Source of the DNA: Pseudomonas sp. GM41(2012)
GTDB taxonomy: Bacteria; Pseudomonadota; Gammaproteobacteria; Pseudomonadales; Pseudomonadaceae
Reading direction: 5' to 3'
DNA: 64,000 bases
Assembly (NCBI RefSeq): GCF_000282315.2
Contig: NZ_AKJN02000002.1
Location: forward strand, 186,001 to 250,000
Shown: positions 55,736-64,000 of the stretch, piece by piece
Layout: every line of letters begins with the position of its first letter
How positions within the stretch are numbered: position 1 is the stretch's first letter
Position numbers and translations under genes: made by a program
Notes under the pieces: model-generated
The model's input: only the letters and a program-made list of their open reading frames with translations
The model's database searches: none
Told to the model about the DNA's origin: nothing

Positions 55736-57628
55736 ATGACCAGAAACATGAAGTTCAGCCACAAGATCTTGTTGGCTGCCGCCCTCGTGGTGGCCGTTGC
55801 ATTCGCTTGTTTCATCCTTTTCAACGACTACCGCCAGCGTCAAACCCTGCGCAGCAGTACCGAGTCCTCGATGCAGGAACTTGGCAGCCTGACCACCAGC
55901 AACATCCAGACCTGGCTGGAAAGCCGCATGCAGTTGCTGCAATCGCTGTCCCAGCAAATCGCCGTGGACGGTAGCGCTCAGGCCAACCTCAAGCGCGCCA
56001 TCGACCTGCCGGCCTACACCAGTAATTTTCAGTTGAGCTACTTCGGTGGCACCGACGGCGTGATGTTCTCGGTCCCGGCCGGCAATCGTGCCGCGGATTA
56101 CGACCCCCGCGCCCGTGGCTGGTACAAGGCGGCCAATGGCGCCCAACAGACCATCGTCACCGAACCTTATATCGCCGCGTCGTCGGGCAAACTGGTGATC
56201 ACCGTTGCCACCCCGGTGAAACATCAGAATCAAATGATCGGCGTCGCCGGCGCAGACATCGACCTGTCCAGCGTCAGCGCGATCATCAACTCGCTGAACT
56301 TCGGCGGCCATGGCCACGCGTTTATCGTCAGCGCCGATGGCAAGATCCTGATCCACCCGGACAGCAAACTGGTGCTCAAGAGCCTGACCGACGCCTACCC
56401 GAACGGCGCGCCGAAAGTCAGCCCGGGCATGAAAGAAGTCGAGATCGACGGCAAGACTCAATTCATCTCCTTTACCCACGTCAACGGTGTGCCCTCGGCA
56501 GACTGGTACGTGGCGCTGGTGCTGGATCAGGACACCGCGTTCTCGATGCTCAGCGAGTTCCGCACCTCGGCGATCATCGCCATGGTCATTGCCGTCGTGA
56601 TCATCATCGCGCTGTTGGGCATGCTGATCAGCTTCCTGATGCAGCCCCTGTTGACCATGGGCCGCGCCATGCATGACATCGCCGAAGGTGAAGGTGACCT
56701 GACCAAACGCCTGACGATTCACGGCCAGGACGAATTCGGTGCACTGGGCACCTCGTTCAACCGTTTTGTGGAGCGTATTCATACGTCGATTCGCGAAGTG
56801 TCCTCGGCCACCGGCCAGGTCAACGAAGTCGCCTTGCGTGTGGTTGCGGCGTCGAACTCGTCGATGTTCAATTCCGACCAGCAAGCCTCACGCACCAGCA
56901 GCGTCGCCGCCGCCATCAACGAACTGGGCGCCGCCGCCCAGGAAATCGCCCAGAACGCCGCCCTCGCCTCTCAGCATTCGAGCGATGCCCGCGCATTGGC
57001 CGAAGACGGTCAGCAAGTCGTCGATAAAACCATCGCGGCGATGCAGCAGCTCTCGGCGAAGATCAGCGATTCGTGCGGCAACATCGAAACGCTCAATAGC
57101 AATACCGTGAACATCGGGCAGATTCTGGAAGTGATCACCAGCATCTCCCAGCAGACCAACCTGCTGGCACTCAACGCCGCCATCGAAGCGGCCCGTGCCG
57201 GTGAAGCCGGTCGCGGTTTTGCCGTGGTCGCGGACGAGGTGCGTAACCTCGCGCACCGGACTCAGGATTCGGCGCAGCAAGTGCAGAAGATGATCGAGGA
57301 ACTGCAAGTCGGCGCCCGGGAAGCCGTGATCACCATGACCGACAGCCAGCGCCAGAGCGAAAGCAGCGTCGGCATCGCCAACCAGGCGGGCGAACGTCTG
57401 GGCAGCGTGACTCAGCGTATCGGTGAGATCGACGGGATGAACCAGTCGGTGGCCACTGCGACGGAAGAGCAGACGGCGGTGGTGGAGTCGATCAATGTCG
57501 ACATTACCGAGATCAACACGCTGAACCAGGAAGGCGTGGAGAACTTGCAGGCGACGTTGCGTGCGTGTTCAGACCTTGAGCAGCAGGCGGCGCGGTTGAA
57601 GCAATTGGTGGGTAGTTTCCGCATTTAA
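55736..57628 (+). CDS. Chemoreceptor with dCache amino-acid-type sensor domain
   Basis: A 630-aa chemoreceptor. The start at [20 protein letters not shown] matches the spacing and sequence seen in P. aeruginosa PctA-like receptors; a TTG 33 nt upstream is less likely. TM1 is at about 9-28. The periplasmic double Cache domain spans about 29-275 and contains [12 protein letters not shown], then [14 protein letters not shown] and AGADIDL, which together look like the amino-acid-binding dCache motif (Tyr, Arg, Trp-Tyr, Asp). TM2 is at about 279-302, then HAMP and the signalling tip ([20 protein letters not shown]). Ligands are probably amino acids. Confidence 0.92.
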   Translation: MTRNMKFSHKILLAAALVVAVAFACFILFNDYRQRQTLRSSTESSMQELGSLTTSNIQTWLESRMQLLQSLSQQIAVDGSAQANLKRAIDLPAYTSNFQLSYFGGTDGVMFSVPAGNRAADYDPRARGWYKAANGAQQTIVTEPYIAASSGKLVITVATPVKHQNQMIGVAGADIDLSSVSAIINSLNFGGHGHAFIVSADGKILIHPDSKLVLKSLTDAYPNGAPKVSPGMKEVEIDGKTQFISFTHVNGVPSADWYVALVLDQDTAFSMLSEFRTSAIIAMVIAVVIIIALLGMLISFLMQPLLTMGRAMHDIAEGEGDLTKRLTIHGQDEFGALGTSFNRFVERIHTSIREVSSATGQVNEVALRVVAASNSSMFNSDQQASRTSSVAAAINELGAAAQEIAQNAALASQHSSDARALAEDGQQVVDKTIAAMQQLSAKISDSCGNIETLNSNTVNIGQILEVITSISQQTNLLALNAAIEAARAGEAGRGFAVVADEVRNLAHRTQDSAQQVQKMIEELQVGAREAVITMTDSQRQSESSVGIANQAGERLGSVTQRIGEIDGMNQSVATATEEQTAVVESINVDITEINTLNQEGVENLQATLRACSDLEQQAARLKQLVGSFRI

Positions 57629-57641
57629 ACTTCAAGATCCA

Positions 57642-57804
57642 CCCCTCACCCCAGCCCTCTCCCCACGGGGGAGAGGGGGAAAGGGAGCAGATCTTCATGG
57701 TTTTCGAAACCTGAGCTCGACTTGATATTTCAGGTCGATGTCACTCGAAAGCACAACTCGGTCAGTCCCCTCTACCCCTTGGGGAGAGGGTTAGGGTGAG
57801 GGGT
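57642..57804. repeat. MITE-like repeat, copy B
   Basis: Well-preserved terminal inverted repeats (CCCCTCACCCCAGCCCTCTC, and GAGAGGGTTAGGGTGAGGGG at right) surround the core GGGAAAGGGAGCAGATCT, an AACCTGAG...TTTCAGGT stem-loop and ACTCGGTCAGTCCCCTCT. Homologous over its length to copy A. It lies between convergent gene ends and reaches to 4 nt from the DUF924 stop. Confidence 0.8.
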
Positions 57805-57808
57805 GGAT

Positions 57809-58411
57809 TTAGAACCGAGACCCGGGTCCCGAAAGAAACGCCAACTCCTCAGCCGTAGACTCCCTTTCCAACACCGCATTGCGATGCGGAAACCGCCCAA
57901 ACCGTGCAATCACCTGCTGATGCTTCTCGGCATAGTTCAGATAATCGGTAAACAGTGCCCGCTCAGCTTCCGGCTGCTGCGCAACCAGCTCGATAAACCG
58001 CGAAACCGCCTCATTCTGCACCGCCAGATTCTCGCAATGCTCAAACACCAGGTAGATGAATACCCGCTGGATCGGCCGCAACTGCCGATCGAAATCCGCA
58101 GCAATGCCTTGCGCCACCAGTGCCTGAGCCCTGAGATCGCCTGAAAAGGATTTGGGAGTGTCGCGAAAGATCATTCGCGGCAGTTGATCGAGCAGCAGCA
58201 CCAGGGCCAGCCAACCTTCGGGGCGTTGCGCCCACTCGGTCAATCCGCCGGCCAGTGCCTGCTCGACCCAGTCCCCGAAACGCGTCTGCGCTTCGAGGTC
58301 CTGGCTGTCGCGCTTGCCGAACCATAACTTGCCCTTGTCAGCCGCTATTTCGTTGGGGGATTCGAATGTTCCGAACCACCATTCGAGCAACGGCTGCCAG
58401 GGCGCGGTCAT
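57809..58411 (-). CDS. DUF924 family protein
   Basis: A 200-aa, mostly helical cytoplasmic protein. WWFG near the N-terminus, LLLDQLPRMIFRD, the QNEAVSRFIELVAQQPEAE block and the terminal RFGRFPHRNAVLERESTAEE are DUF924 signatures. The fold is TPR-like; no reaction is known. The ATG is 3 nt after the fbp stop, with AAGGAA overlapping the end of fbp, so the two genes are translationally linked. Confidence 0.88.
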   Translation of the reverse strand: MTAPWQPLLEWWFGTFESPNEIAADKGKLWFGKRDSQDLEAQTRFGDWVEQALAGGLTEWAQRPEGWLALVLLLDQLPRMIFRDTPKSFSGDLRAQALVAQGIAADFDRQLRPIQRVFIYLVFEHCENLAVQNEAVSRFIELVAQQPEAERALFTDYLNYAEKHQQVIARFGRFPHRNAVLERESTAEELAFLSGPGSRF

Positions 58412-58414
58412 GGT

Positions 58415-59425
58415 TTATTCCTTGTGGTAAGCCGTGACGCGTTCGACTTCTTCTTTCGAACCGAGGAACACCGCGACACGCTGGTGCAAGCCGTCAGGCT
58501 TGATGTCGAGGATGCGCTGATGGCCATCGGTAGAAGCGCCGCCAGCCTGTTCAACCAGGAACGACATCGGGTTGGCTTCGTACATCAGACGCAGCTTGCC
58601 CGGCTTGGACGGCTCGCGGCTGTCGCGTGGGTACATGAACAAGCCACCACGGGTCAGGATGCGGTGCACGTCCGCGACCATCGCGGCGACCCAGCGCATG
58701 TTGTAGTTCTTTTTCAGCGGGCCTTCTTCGCCCGCCAGCAATTCGCTGACGTAGCGTTGTACCGGCGCTTCCCAGTGACGCTGGTTGGAAGAGTTGATCG
58801 CGAATTCCTGAGTGGATTCCGGGATCTTGATGTCTTCATGGGTCAGCACGAAGCTGCCCATTTCGCGGTCCAGGGTGAAGCCTTTTACGCCGTCGCCCAG
58901 GGTCAGGATCAACATGGTCTGTGGACCGTAGATCGCGTAACCGGCAGCCACTTGCTCGGTGCCTGGCTGCAGGAAAGCCTTTTCGTTCAAGGGCTCGTTT
59001 TGGCTCAGGTATTCGTTCGGGCAACGCAGCACCGAGAAGATAGTACCGACCGGCGCGTTGATATCGATGTTCGACGAGCCGTCCAGTGGGTCGAAAACCA
59101 GCAGGTACGCGCCTTTCGGGTATTTGCCCGGGATCTGGTAGGCGTTGTCCATTTCTTCGGACGCCATGCCGGCCAGGTGACCGCCCCATTCGTTGGCTTC
59201 GAGCAGGATCTCGTTGGAGATCACGTCGAGTTTCTTCTGCACTTCACCTTGGACGTTTTCAGTGCCCATGCTGCCCAGAACACCACCGAGGGCGCCTTTG
59301 GACACGGCGTGGTTGATCTCTTTGCAAGCACGCGCCACCACTTCGATCAGGAAACGCAGATCGGCAGGGGTGTTATTGCTACGGGTCTGCTCAATCAAAT
59401 AGCGACTCAGGGTAACGCGGGACAT
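58415..59425 (-). CDS. fbp: Fructose-1,6-bisphosphatase, class I
   Basis: A 336-aa gluconeogenic enzyme that dephosphorylates fructose-1,6-bisphosphate. It starts [20 protein letters not shown] with GGAG 6 nt upstream. The metal-binding block [20 protein letters not shown] (about 108-127) and the C-terminal [20 protein letters not shown] with GGASTDG are class I hallmarks. It is needed for growth on organic acids and amino acids such as those from the hut pathway. Confidence 0.97.
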   Translation of the reverse strand: MSRVTLSRYLIEQTRSNNTPADLRFLIEVVARACKEINHAVSKGALGGVLGSMGTENVQGEVQKKLDVISNEILLEANEWGGHLAGMASEEMDNAYQIPGKYPKGAYLLVFDPLDGSSNIDINAPVGTIFSVLRCPNEYLSQNEPLNEKAFLQPGTEQVAAGYAIYGPQTMLILTLGDGVKGFTLDREMGSFVLTHEDIKIPESTQEFAINSSNQRHWEAPVQRYVSELLAGEEGPLKKNYNMRWVAAMVADVHRILTRGGLFMYPRDSREPSKPGKLRLMYEANPMSFLVEQAGGASTDGHQRILDIKPDGLHQRVAVFLGSKEEVERVTAYHKE

Positions 59426-59596
59426 GGAAGGCTCCGGTGGAATGGGGGGGCTAAAAACCCGCGCAGTTTAACGCGAGTCGGGGCGCATTTCCTCCTATCA
59501 GACGTGTTACACCCAATAGAGTTCATGCGCCCGGTTGAGCGTAGTTCGAATCCGGCATTTTTACCGACCTGGAACCGCTATCGCGAGCACCCGCCT

Positions 59597-60970
59597 TCAA
59601 GGCTTGGCCGGCGGCTTGCGCAACAGACTGAACGCCATCGCGCCCAGGAACAAAACACTGAGCAGCAACACCGCCCACAGCCCGATTTTCTTCCAGTTTG
59701 TGTCGATCGTCGCAGCCGTTGTCACGGTCGACGCTGGCGTGGCCACCGTCCCGCCCTCCACCGTAGCCTTGCCCAATGTCGCCAACTTTGCAGCGCTGTA
59801 ATCCGGAATCAACGTCGACAGCGGCAGGCTTGCCGCCTTCACCGTGGCACTTCCCAGCGCGAGCGTATAAGGCCCCGCCCCGCGCGCCAGGAACATCAAT
59901 TGAATGGAGCGCACGGCGAATCGCACTGTCGGTGCCTCGGCACCCAGACCGCCGCCGCGCTCGTCCACCGTCAGCTTCAACTGCTGAACGATTTGCCCCG
60001 ACAGCTGCAATTCGTTCTGCACCACGTCCTGGCCATTCTGGGTCAAGCGATAGAGCAAACCGCTGCTCATCGGCTGCCACGGCAGGCTACTTTCCCGACG
60101 ACCGGACAAGGTCACGGGCGCCAAACTGTTGGGTTGACTCAACTCGACCTGCACGCGCTCGACATTCAGCCCCATGGGTAATTGCCAAGTGTATTCACCA
60201 GCCTTCACGCTGCTGCCGGCCAGGGGTTGCGACCAGACAAGCGGTAGCGGCAGACTGCGGGTCTTGGCGCTTAGCAGTTGCGCAGAGGTCAATGTCGGGG
60301 CCGATTGCGGCGTGTTCCACAGCAAGCGCAGATAACGGGCCGACTGACCCGGCAGGGCGACTTCATGCTGCTCGACCTGTTCGTCAGCAAACGTCAGGCG
60401 TGCCACCTGACCTTCGCCCCACGACTGCCAATGCTGCAAGTCGTCGCTGGCTTCGATGGTGAAACGCTGGAAGCCGTCGCGTTCGCTGGTCCAGTCGAGG
60501 ATCAACTGCTGCAACGGAGCTTTGATACTGCTGGCGTCGAGCAACCAGCCGCGCAGCATTTCTTCGCCCGCCTCCAACTGACTGGACGGCTGCACTTCGA
60601 CCAGCGTGCCGTTGGCGCTCGATTGCACCCGCACGCTCGGTGCGTGCTCGGTGGAGTCCGCCGAGTTGTACAGCGGGAACCACTTCACGTCGGTCAGGGT
60701 ACGGTTTTCGCTGGTCTGCGCCGGCGCGCGCGCCAAGGAATACGCCTGCGCCTCACCGGCGGCATTGAACACGCGCACATCGCTGAGATCGGTTTGCCGC
60801 GCATTCAATTGCACGCTCAACGGCAATTCGAGTCGATACCACGGACCTTCGCCGCTGACCGACAACGGTACCTGCGTGGCGAAGTCCGCCAGTTTTTCCT
60901 GAGCACTGGCCGACAGCGCCACACCCAGCGCAACAGCGCCCAACCAGACCAGGTTCAGCTTCTGACTCAA
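59597..60970 (-). CDS. DUF3999 exported, membrane-anchored protein
   Basis: A 457-aa protein with a signal peptide (MSQKLNLVWLGAVALGVALS, cleavage near ASA), a long beta-rich periplasmic part, and one C-terminal span (about 425-448, GLWAVLLLSVLFLGAMAFSL) followed by the basic end RKPPAKP. The middle contains RYLRLLWNTPQSAP and WQSWGEGQVARL, reminiscent of discoidin/F5-8 type C carbohydrate-binding modules; this is inference only. It starts 4 nt inside the end of the DUF2339 gene, so the two are translationally coupled. The function is unknown. Confidence 0.85.
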   Translation of the reverse strand: MSQKLNLVWLGAVALGVALSASAQEKLADFATQVPLSVSGEGPWYRLELPLSVQLNARQTDLSDVRVFNAAGEAQAYSLARAPAQTSENRTLTDVKWFPLYNSADSTEHAPSVRVQSSANGTLVEVQPSSQLEAGEEMLRGWLLDASSIKAPLQQLILDWTSERDGFQRFTIEASDDLQHWQSWGEGQVARLTFADEQVEQHEVALPGQSARYLRLLWNTPQSAPTLTSAQLLSAKTRSLPLPLVWSQPLAGSSVKAGEYTWQLPMGLNVERVQVELSQPNSLAPVTLSGRRESSLPWQPMSSGLLYRLTQNGQDVVQNELQLSGQIVQQLKLTVDERGGGLGAEAPTVRFAVRSIQLMFLARGAGPYTLALGSATVKAASLPLSTLIPDYSAAKLATLGKATVEGGTVATPASTVTTAATIDTNWKKIGLWAVLLLSVLFLGAMAFSLLRKPPAKP

Positions 60971-63900
60971 GACGACACTCCTTCGGTTTGCGGGGCCGGT
61001 TTTTCAGCCTCCGGCTCAGCATCAAAGCGCTTGGGCGGCAACGGGGCGAAATAGCCCACCACCAACAGCAACACGCCAACGCCGATAAACGAGACGATCC
61101 GGGCGAGTCCGCCGCGGTTACTCAATTCGACAAAGAACAGTTTGGCCACCACCACACCAATCAGCGCCGCACCGATCAGCCAGACTTCGCGGCGATGACG
61201 CAGATGGCCGCCGATCATCAGACTCAGGGCCATCAACGTCCAGACGATGGACAGACCGGCCTGCACCAGCATGGATTCGAGCAACAAATCCAGCTCGAAC
61301 GGCACACCGCCCCAATGGTGGGCAGTGCGCATTACCAGCGCCGTGAAGAACACAAACAGCGAGGCGCCAGCGATCAGTTGCGTGGCGTGTTCGGCATAGT
61401 CCTTGCGGATCGCCAGTTGCGTCACGGCGCTGCGGGACCATACGTAGACGCCGAACAGCGCAAACAGCAGACCCAACTCCAGCGGGTTGATCAGAGGTAC
61501 GTAAGGCAACGGTTCGGCGGTGCCGTCGCTGACGATGTTCGCCAGCCAGAACCACCCGAGCATGAGCAATGCCAATGGTGCGGCGGCATAGACACGGTAT
61601 TCGCGGGCATAAGTCGACACCGGCCATGGCCAGGCACGGGGTGCGGCTGCGAGGACCAGATACAGGCTCGGCAGAATCGCCCAACCCAACCAGCGCCAGG
61701 CGTTGTACTGCTCGGACAACAGCAGCAAACCGTAACGCAGCTCCAGCGCCAGCACACCGATCAACAGCCAGCAGCCGAGCACGTGCGCGGTACTGAGGGC
61801 GCGCGCCGGCAACATCGGCGCCAGACGCCGCAGAGAGATGAAGTGCACAACGAACACGGCCGCCCATACCAGCCAACCAAAATTGGCCGCCGGGTGATAA
61901 CGCGAGTGCCACGCAGCCAGCAACACCAAACCGGACGCAAGAATCAGCAAGGTGCAGAGCAAGCCCAGCGCCGACCATTTCAGGCGCAGCGCCAAGACTG
62001 TCCACAGCGCCATACTCAGCGCCGCAACGGCCAGCAACAACGTCGCTTGCAGATTCAACGGTGCGAAGCGCAGCACCTCACTGACCCACGCCAGCGCCCA
62101 CCAAGCCGCGCCCCACACCAGCAGCACTTCGGACAAACGCTGCAAGCTCAGCACATCGAAGGCCGACGCATGATTGCCGAGCTGCAAGCGCCAGGCGCCG
62201 ACCATTGCAGCCAAACCCAACACCAGCGGCGTCCAGAAACCGCTGTGAGCCAGAGGCTTCAATCCTTCACTCGCAAGCGGTCCGAGCAAATCCGGCCCGG
62301 CCAGCAGGAACGCCGCGCCACCGATCACCTGCAACAGCAAACCGAAGACAAAACTCACGCGCTGCTTCAGATAAAGACTGAGCCAGATGATGAACAGACC
62401 GCTGGCCGCCCATACCGCGCTCGCTGTTTGCCAAGGCAGGACGAACAGCACCGCCAGATTGATCAACACCAGACCGGCCAGCAGCACCACCGACAAGCCG
62501 CGCAGCAAGCGCACATCGCTTCGGACCATCTCATCGCGCGCCGCCAGCAACATGCCAGCGATCAGCGCCAGGCCGATCAACGACGCGCTCAGCAAACCGC
62601 TCCAACCCGCGCTGAACACAGCGGCGGACTCACCGCTCGAACCTTGCAGCCGCAGCAGGAACAACGCACCGCCGAGCAACTGCACGGCGAATGCGGTGAA
62701 CAGGAAGGTGCGCGACTGCAGACGCAAGCCAACGAACAAGGTCGCCAACCCCGCCAGCGCCCAACTGATCGCCGTACCGTGAGTGAAGAAGAACAACGGC
62801 GCCAGCAGATAAAGAAAGGTCAGACCGAGGCAGGCCAACACGGGCAGCCCTTTACGCTCCCAGTCCGACGTCTGCTCGGGCAAGGCTTTGCGCAACTGGT
62901 AGAAGCTGAACAACAACGCCACGCCGAGCATCAACGCACCGAGCGGCGCACCCTCGAGCAGGCTGCTTTCGCCGATTCGCAGCTCACTGAGGAAGGCCAG
63001 CGCCGAGCCCAGTTGCAGCAGCAAGGCAAAGGCTCGGGCCAGCGGTCGTTGCTGACGCAGGCCCAGCCAGAAGATGCCGGCGCCTTCGACAGCCCAGGCA
63101 GCAGCGGTCCAGCGCGCATCGAGCCCCAACGGAATCGCCAGGCTGGCGAAGATCACCCCCAGCGCCAGACAGGTTTCCGCCAACAGCAACGCTCGTCCGC
63201 CCATCAGCAGGCGCGCCAGGCCCATGTAAATCATGCCCAACGCCAATGCGCTGAAGGCTGAAGCGAATTCCAAGTGCTGGACCAATGCGAACTGCAAGCC
63301 GAAGCCCACCAACGGAGGACCGAACAGCATCGTGCCGTCGACGTAATCGCCCTTGCGCGCCGACCAATGCAGCAGCGCTTCACGGCTGTCGTCCTCGGGT
63401 GCATCGCTCATTTCCAGCAACTTGCGCCTGGCGAACAGCAGACCGATGGCCAGGTACATCAGGAAGAACACAATCAGGAACGGCTCGGTACTCCACAACA
63501 ACTCCGGCGTATAGGAACGCAGACCCCAGGCGAAACCGATGCCGAAGGTGCCGACGAAACCGATCAGGTTGAGCAGCCGCCAGGCCTTGAACCAGGCGAT
63601 GGCGAGGATGCCGGCGTTGAGCAAGGCGAAGTAGCTGAACAGTGCGACATGGTTGCCGGCGCCGGTGGAGGTCAGGATCGGCGCGGCAAAACCACCCAAC
63701 GCTGCAGCGGCAGCCAGGCCCAAGGCATCCTGGGTGATGGCAAGAATCGCCGAGAACACCGTCACCGCGACCAGCAGGCCTAACGCCGCCGTAGGATCGA
63801 GCAGCGGATGCAGGCGCATCGCGGCAAACACGGTCAGGTACAGCACCGCGATCCCGGTGCCTTGCAGCATCAACGCGTAATTGCTGTTGCGTGTTCTAAG

Positions 63901-64000
63901 CCACCAGCCCAGCCCCAGAAGCCCCAATGCCGCCGCCGCAACACCGGCGTAACGCAACTCGATCGGCACCACCATGCCTTCGGTGGCGTAACGCAGCAGG
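60967..64000 (-). CDS. DUF2339 giant polytopic membrane protein (partial, N-terminus missing)
   Basis: At least 1,011 codons are in the window and the frame stays open to the right edge (residues LLRYATEG precede the first internal Met). The protein is almost entirely hydrophobic, with well over 20 predicted spans and short loops, and repeated units that look alike (for example ALGLLGLGWWLR, LLLQLGSALAFLSELRIGES, FGLLLQVIGGAAFLLAG). The C-terminal tail is RFDAEPEAEKPAPQTEGVSS, cytoplasmic. The DUF2339-DUF3999 pairing recurs in proteobacteria; its role is not known. Confidence 0.85.
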   Translation of the reverse strand, partial: LLRYATEGMVVPIELRYAGVAAAALGLLGLGWWLRTRNSNYALMLQGTGIAVLYLTVFAAMRLHPLLDPTAALGLLVAVTVFSAILAITQDALGLAAAAALGGFAAPILTSTGAGNHVALFSYFALLNAGILAIAWFKAWRLLNLIGFVGTFGIGFAWGLRSYTPELLWSTEPFLIVFFLMYLAIGLLFARRKLLEMSDAPEDDSREALLHWSARKGDYVDGTMLFGPPLVGFGLQFALVQHLEFASAFSALALGMIYMGLARLLMGGRALLLAETCLALGVIFASLAIPLGLDARWTAAAWAVEGAGIFWLGLRQQRPLARAFALLLQLGSALAFLSELRIGESSLLEGAPLGALMLGVALLFSFYQLRKALPEQTSDWERKGLPVLACLGLTFLYLLAPLFFFTHGTAISWALAGLATLFVGLRLQSRTFLFTAFAVQLLGGALFLLRLQGSSGESAAVFSAGWSGLLSASLIGLALIAGMLLAARDEMVRSDVRLLRGLSVVLLAGLVLINLAVLFVLPWQTASAVWAASGLFIIWLSLYLKQRVSFVFGLLLQVIGGAAFLLAGPDLLGPLASEGLKPLAHSGFWTPLVLGLAAMVGAWRLQLGNHASAFDVLSLQRLSEVLLVWGAAWWALAWVSEVLRFAPLNLQATLLLAVAALSMALWTVLALRLKWSALGLLCTLLILASGLVLLAAWHSRYHPAANFGWLVWAAVFVVHFISLRRLAPMLPARALSTAHVLGCWLLIGVLALELRYGLLLLSEQYNAWRWLGWAILPSLYLVLAAAPRAWPWPVSTYAREYRVYAAAPLALLMLGWFWLANIVSDGTAEPLPYVPLINPLELGLLFALFGVYVWSRSAVTQLAIRKDYAEHATQLIAGASLFVFFTALVMRTAHHWGGVPFELDLLLESMLVQAGLSIVWTLMALSLMIGGHLRHRREVWLIGAALIGVVVAKLFFVELSNRGGLARIVSFIGVGVLLLVVGYFAPLPPKRFDAEPEAEKPAPQTEGVSS

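Noticed and set aside
60988..63261. 757-codon plus-strand ORF opposite DUF2339
   Set aside because: Its product is almost only Gln/Arg/His/Thr, the mirror of Leu/Ala-rich membrane codons; no gene.

Overview
This window is a chromosomal segment of a Pseudomonas, most probably from the P. fluorescens group. The evidence is the gene order (ponA / maeB / rpmE / priA / argS / hslVU / phaC1ZC2D-FI / ubiE-ubiJ-ubiB / hisIE / tatABC / opgGH / dtd / hut / fbp), the GC-rich codon use, the medium-chain-length (class II) PHA synthase cluster, and the many REP-type inverted repeats (GTGGGAGC... or GTAGGAGC...) between genes. The order from the amino-acid ABC transporter through opgHG, dtd, pip, hut, blc and fbp resembles what I recall of the P. 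aeruginosa PA5074-PA5110 region. No rRNA, tRNA, IS transposase, prophage or CRISPR array was seen.

Layout. 1-3.1 kb: the 3' end of ponA (PBP1A), then minus-strand rpmE, a secreted nuclease and the short malic enzyme maeB. 3.3-10.9 kb: plus-strand priA, argS, a SPOR-domain protein, hslV-hslU behind a clear heat-shock (RpoH) promoter, and a small DUF971 protein. 11.1-18.2 kb: the PHA cluster phaC1-phaZ-phaC2-phaD (plus) facing phaI-phaF and a small granule-associated protein (minus). 18.4-24.5 kb: a housekeeping run with many overlapping genes, ubiE-ubiJ-ubiB, then hisI-hisE-tatA-tatB-tatC-rsmE. 24.6-29.3 kb: a chemoreceptor, then a polar amino-acid ABC transporter. 29.7-36.9 kb: opgG-opgH (osmoregulated periplasmic glucans), dtd-pip and an HSL-family hydrolase. 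37.0-38.0 kb: an orphan choline/betaine-type binding protein. 38.2-54.5 kb: the complete five-step histidine utilisation locus. 54.6-64 kb: two lipoproteins (one Blc lipocalin), a dCache chemoreceptor, fbp with a DUF924 gene, and a DUF3999-DUF2339 membrane pair that runs off the right edge.

How the genes work together. The hut locus converts histidine to glutamate via HutH, HutU, HutI, HutF and HutG. Uptake is by HutT, an NCS1 permease and the HutXWV ABC system, and control is by HutC and HutD. The hutU upstream region holds a good sigma-54 -24/-12 element whose expected start site falls inside a perfect HutC operator; a second operator lies between hutC and hutF. The PHA cluster has a sigma-54-like element before phaC1 and an A-rich Crc/Hfq-type motif right after the phaC1 start codon, so both catabolic blocks look tied to carbon/nitrogen control.

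Most notable observations: (1) a conserved-looking HutH paralogue in the hut operon that has lost the Ala-Ser-Gly triad needed to form the MIO cofactor; (2) a strong intrinsic terminator that is also codons 2-11 of the nuclease signal peptide; (3) an element with perfect 33-bp arms upstream of hutU; (4) a 160-180 bp MITE-like repeat present twice; (5) REPINs in two opposite arrangements, one with compensatory stem changes; (6) a low-complexity Lys/Ala insertion near the C-terminus of OpgG; (7) the uncharacterised DUF3999-DUF2339 pair.
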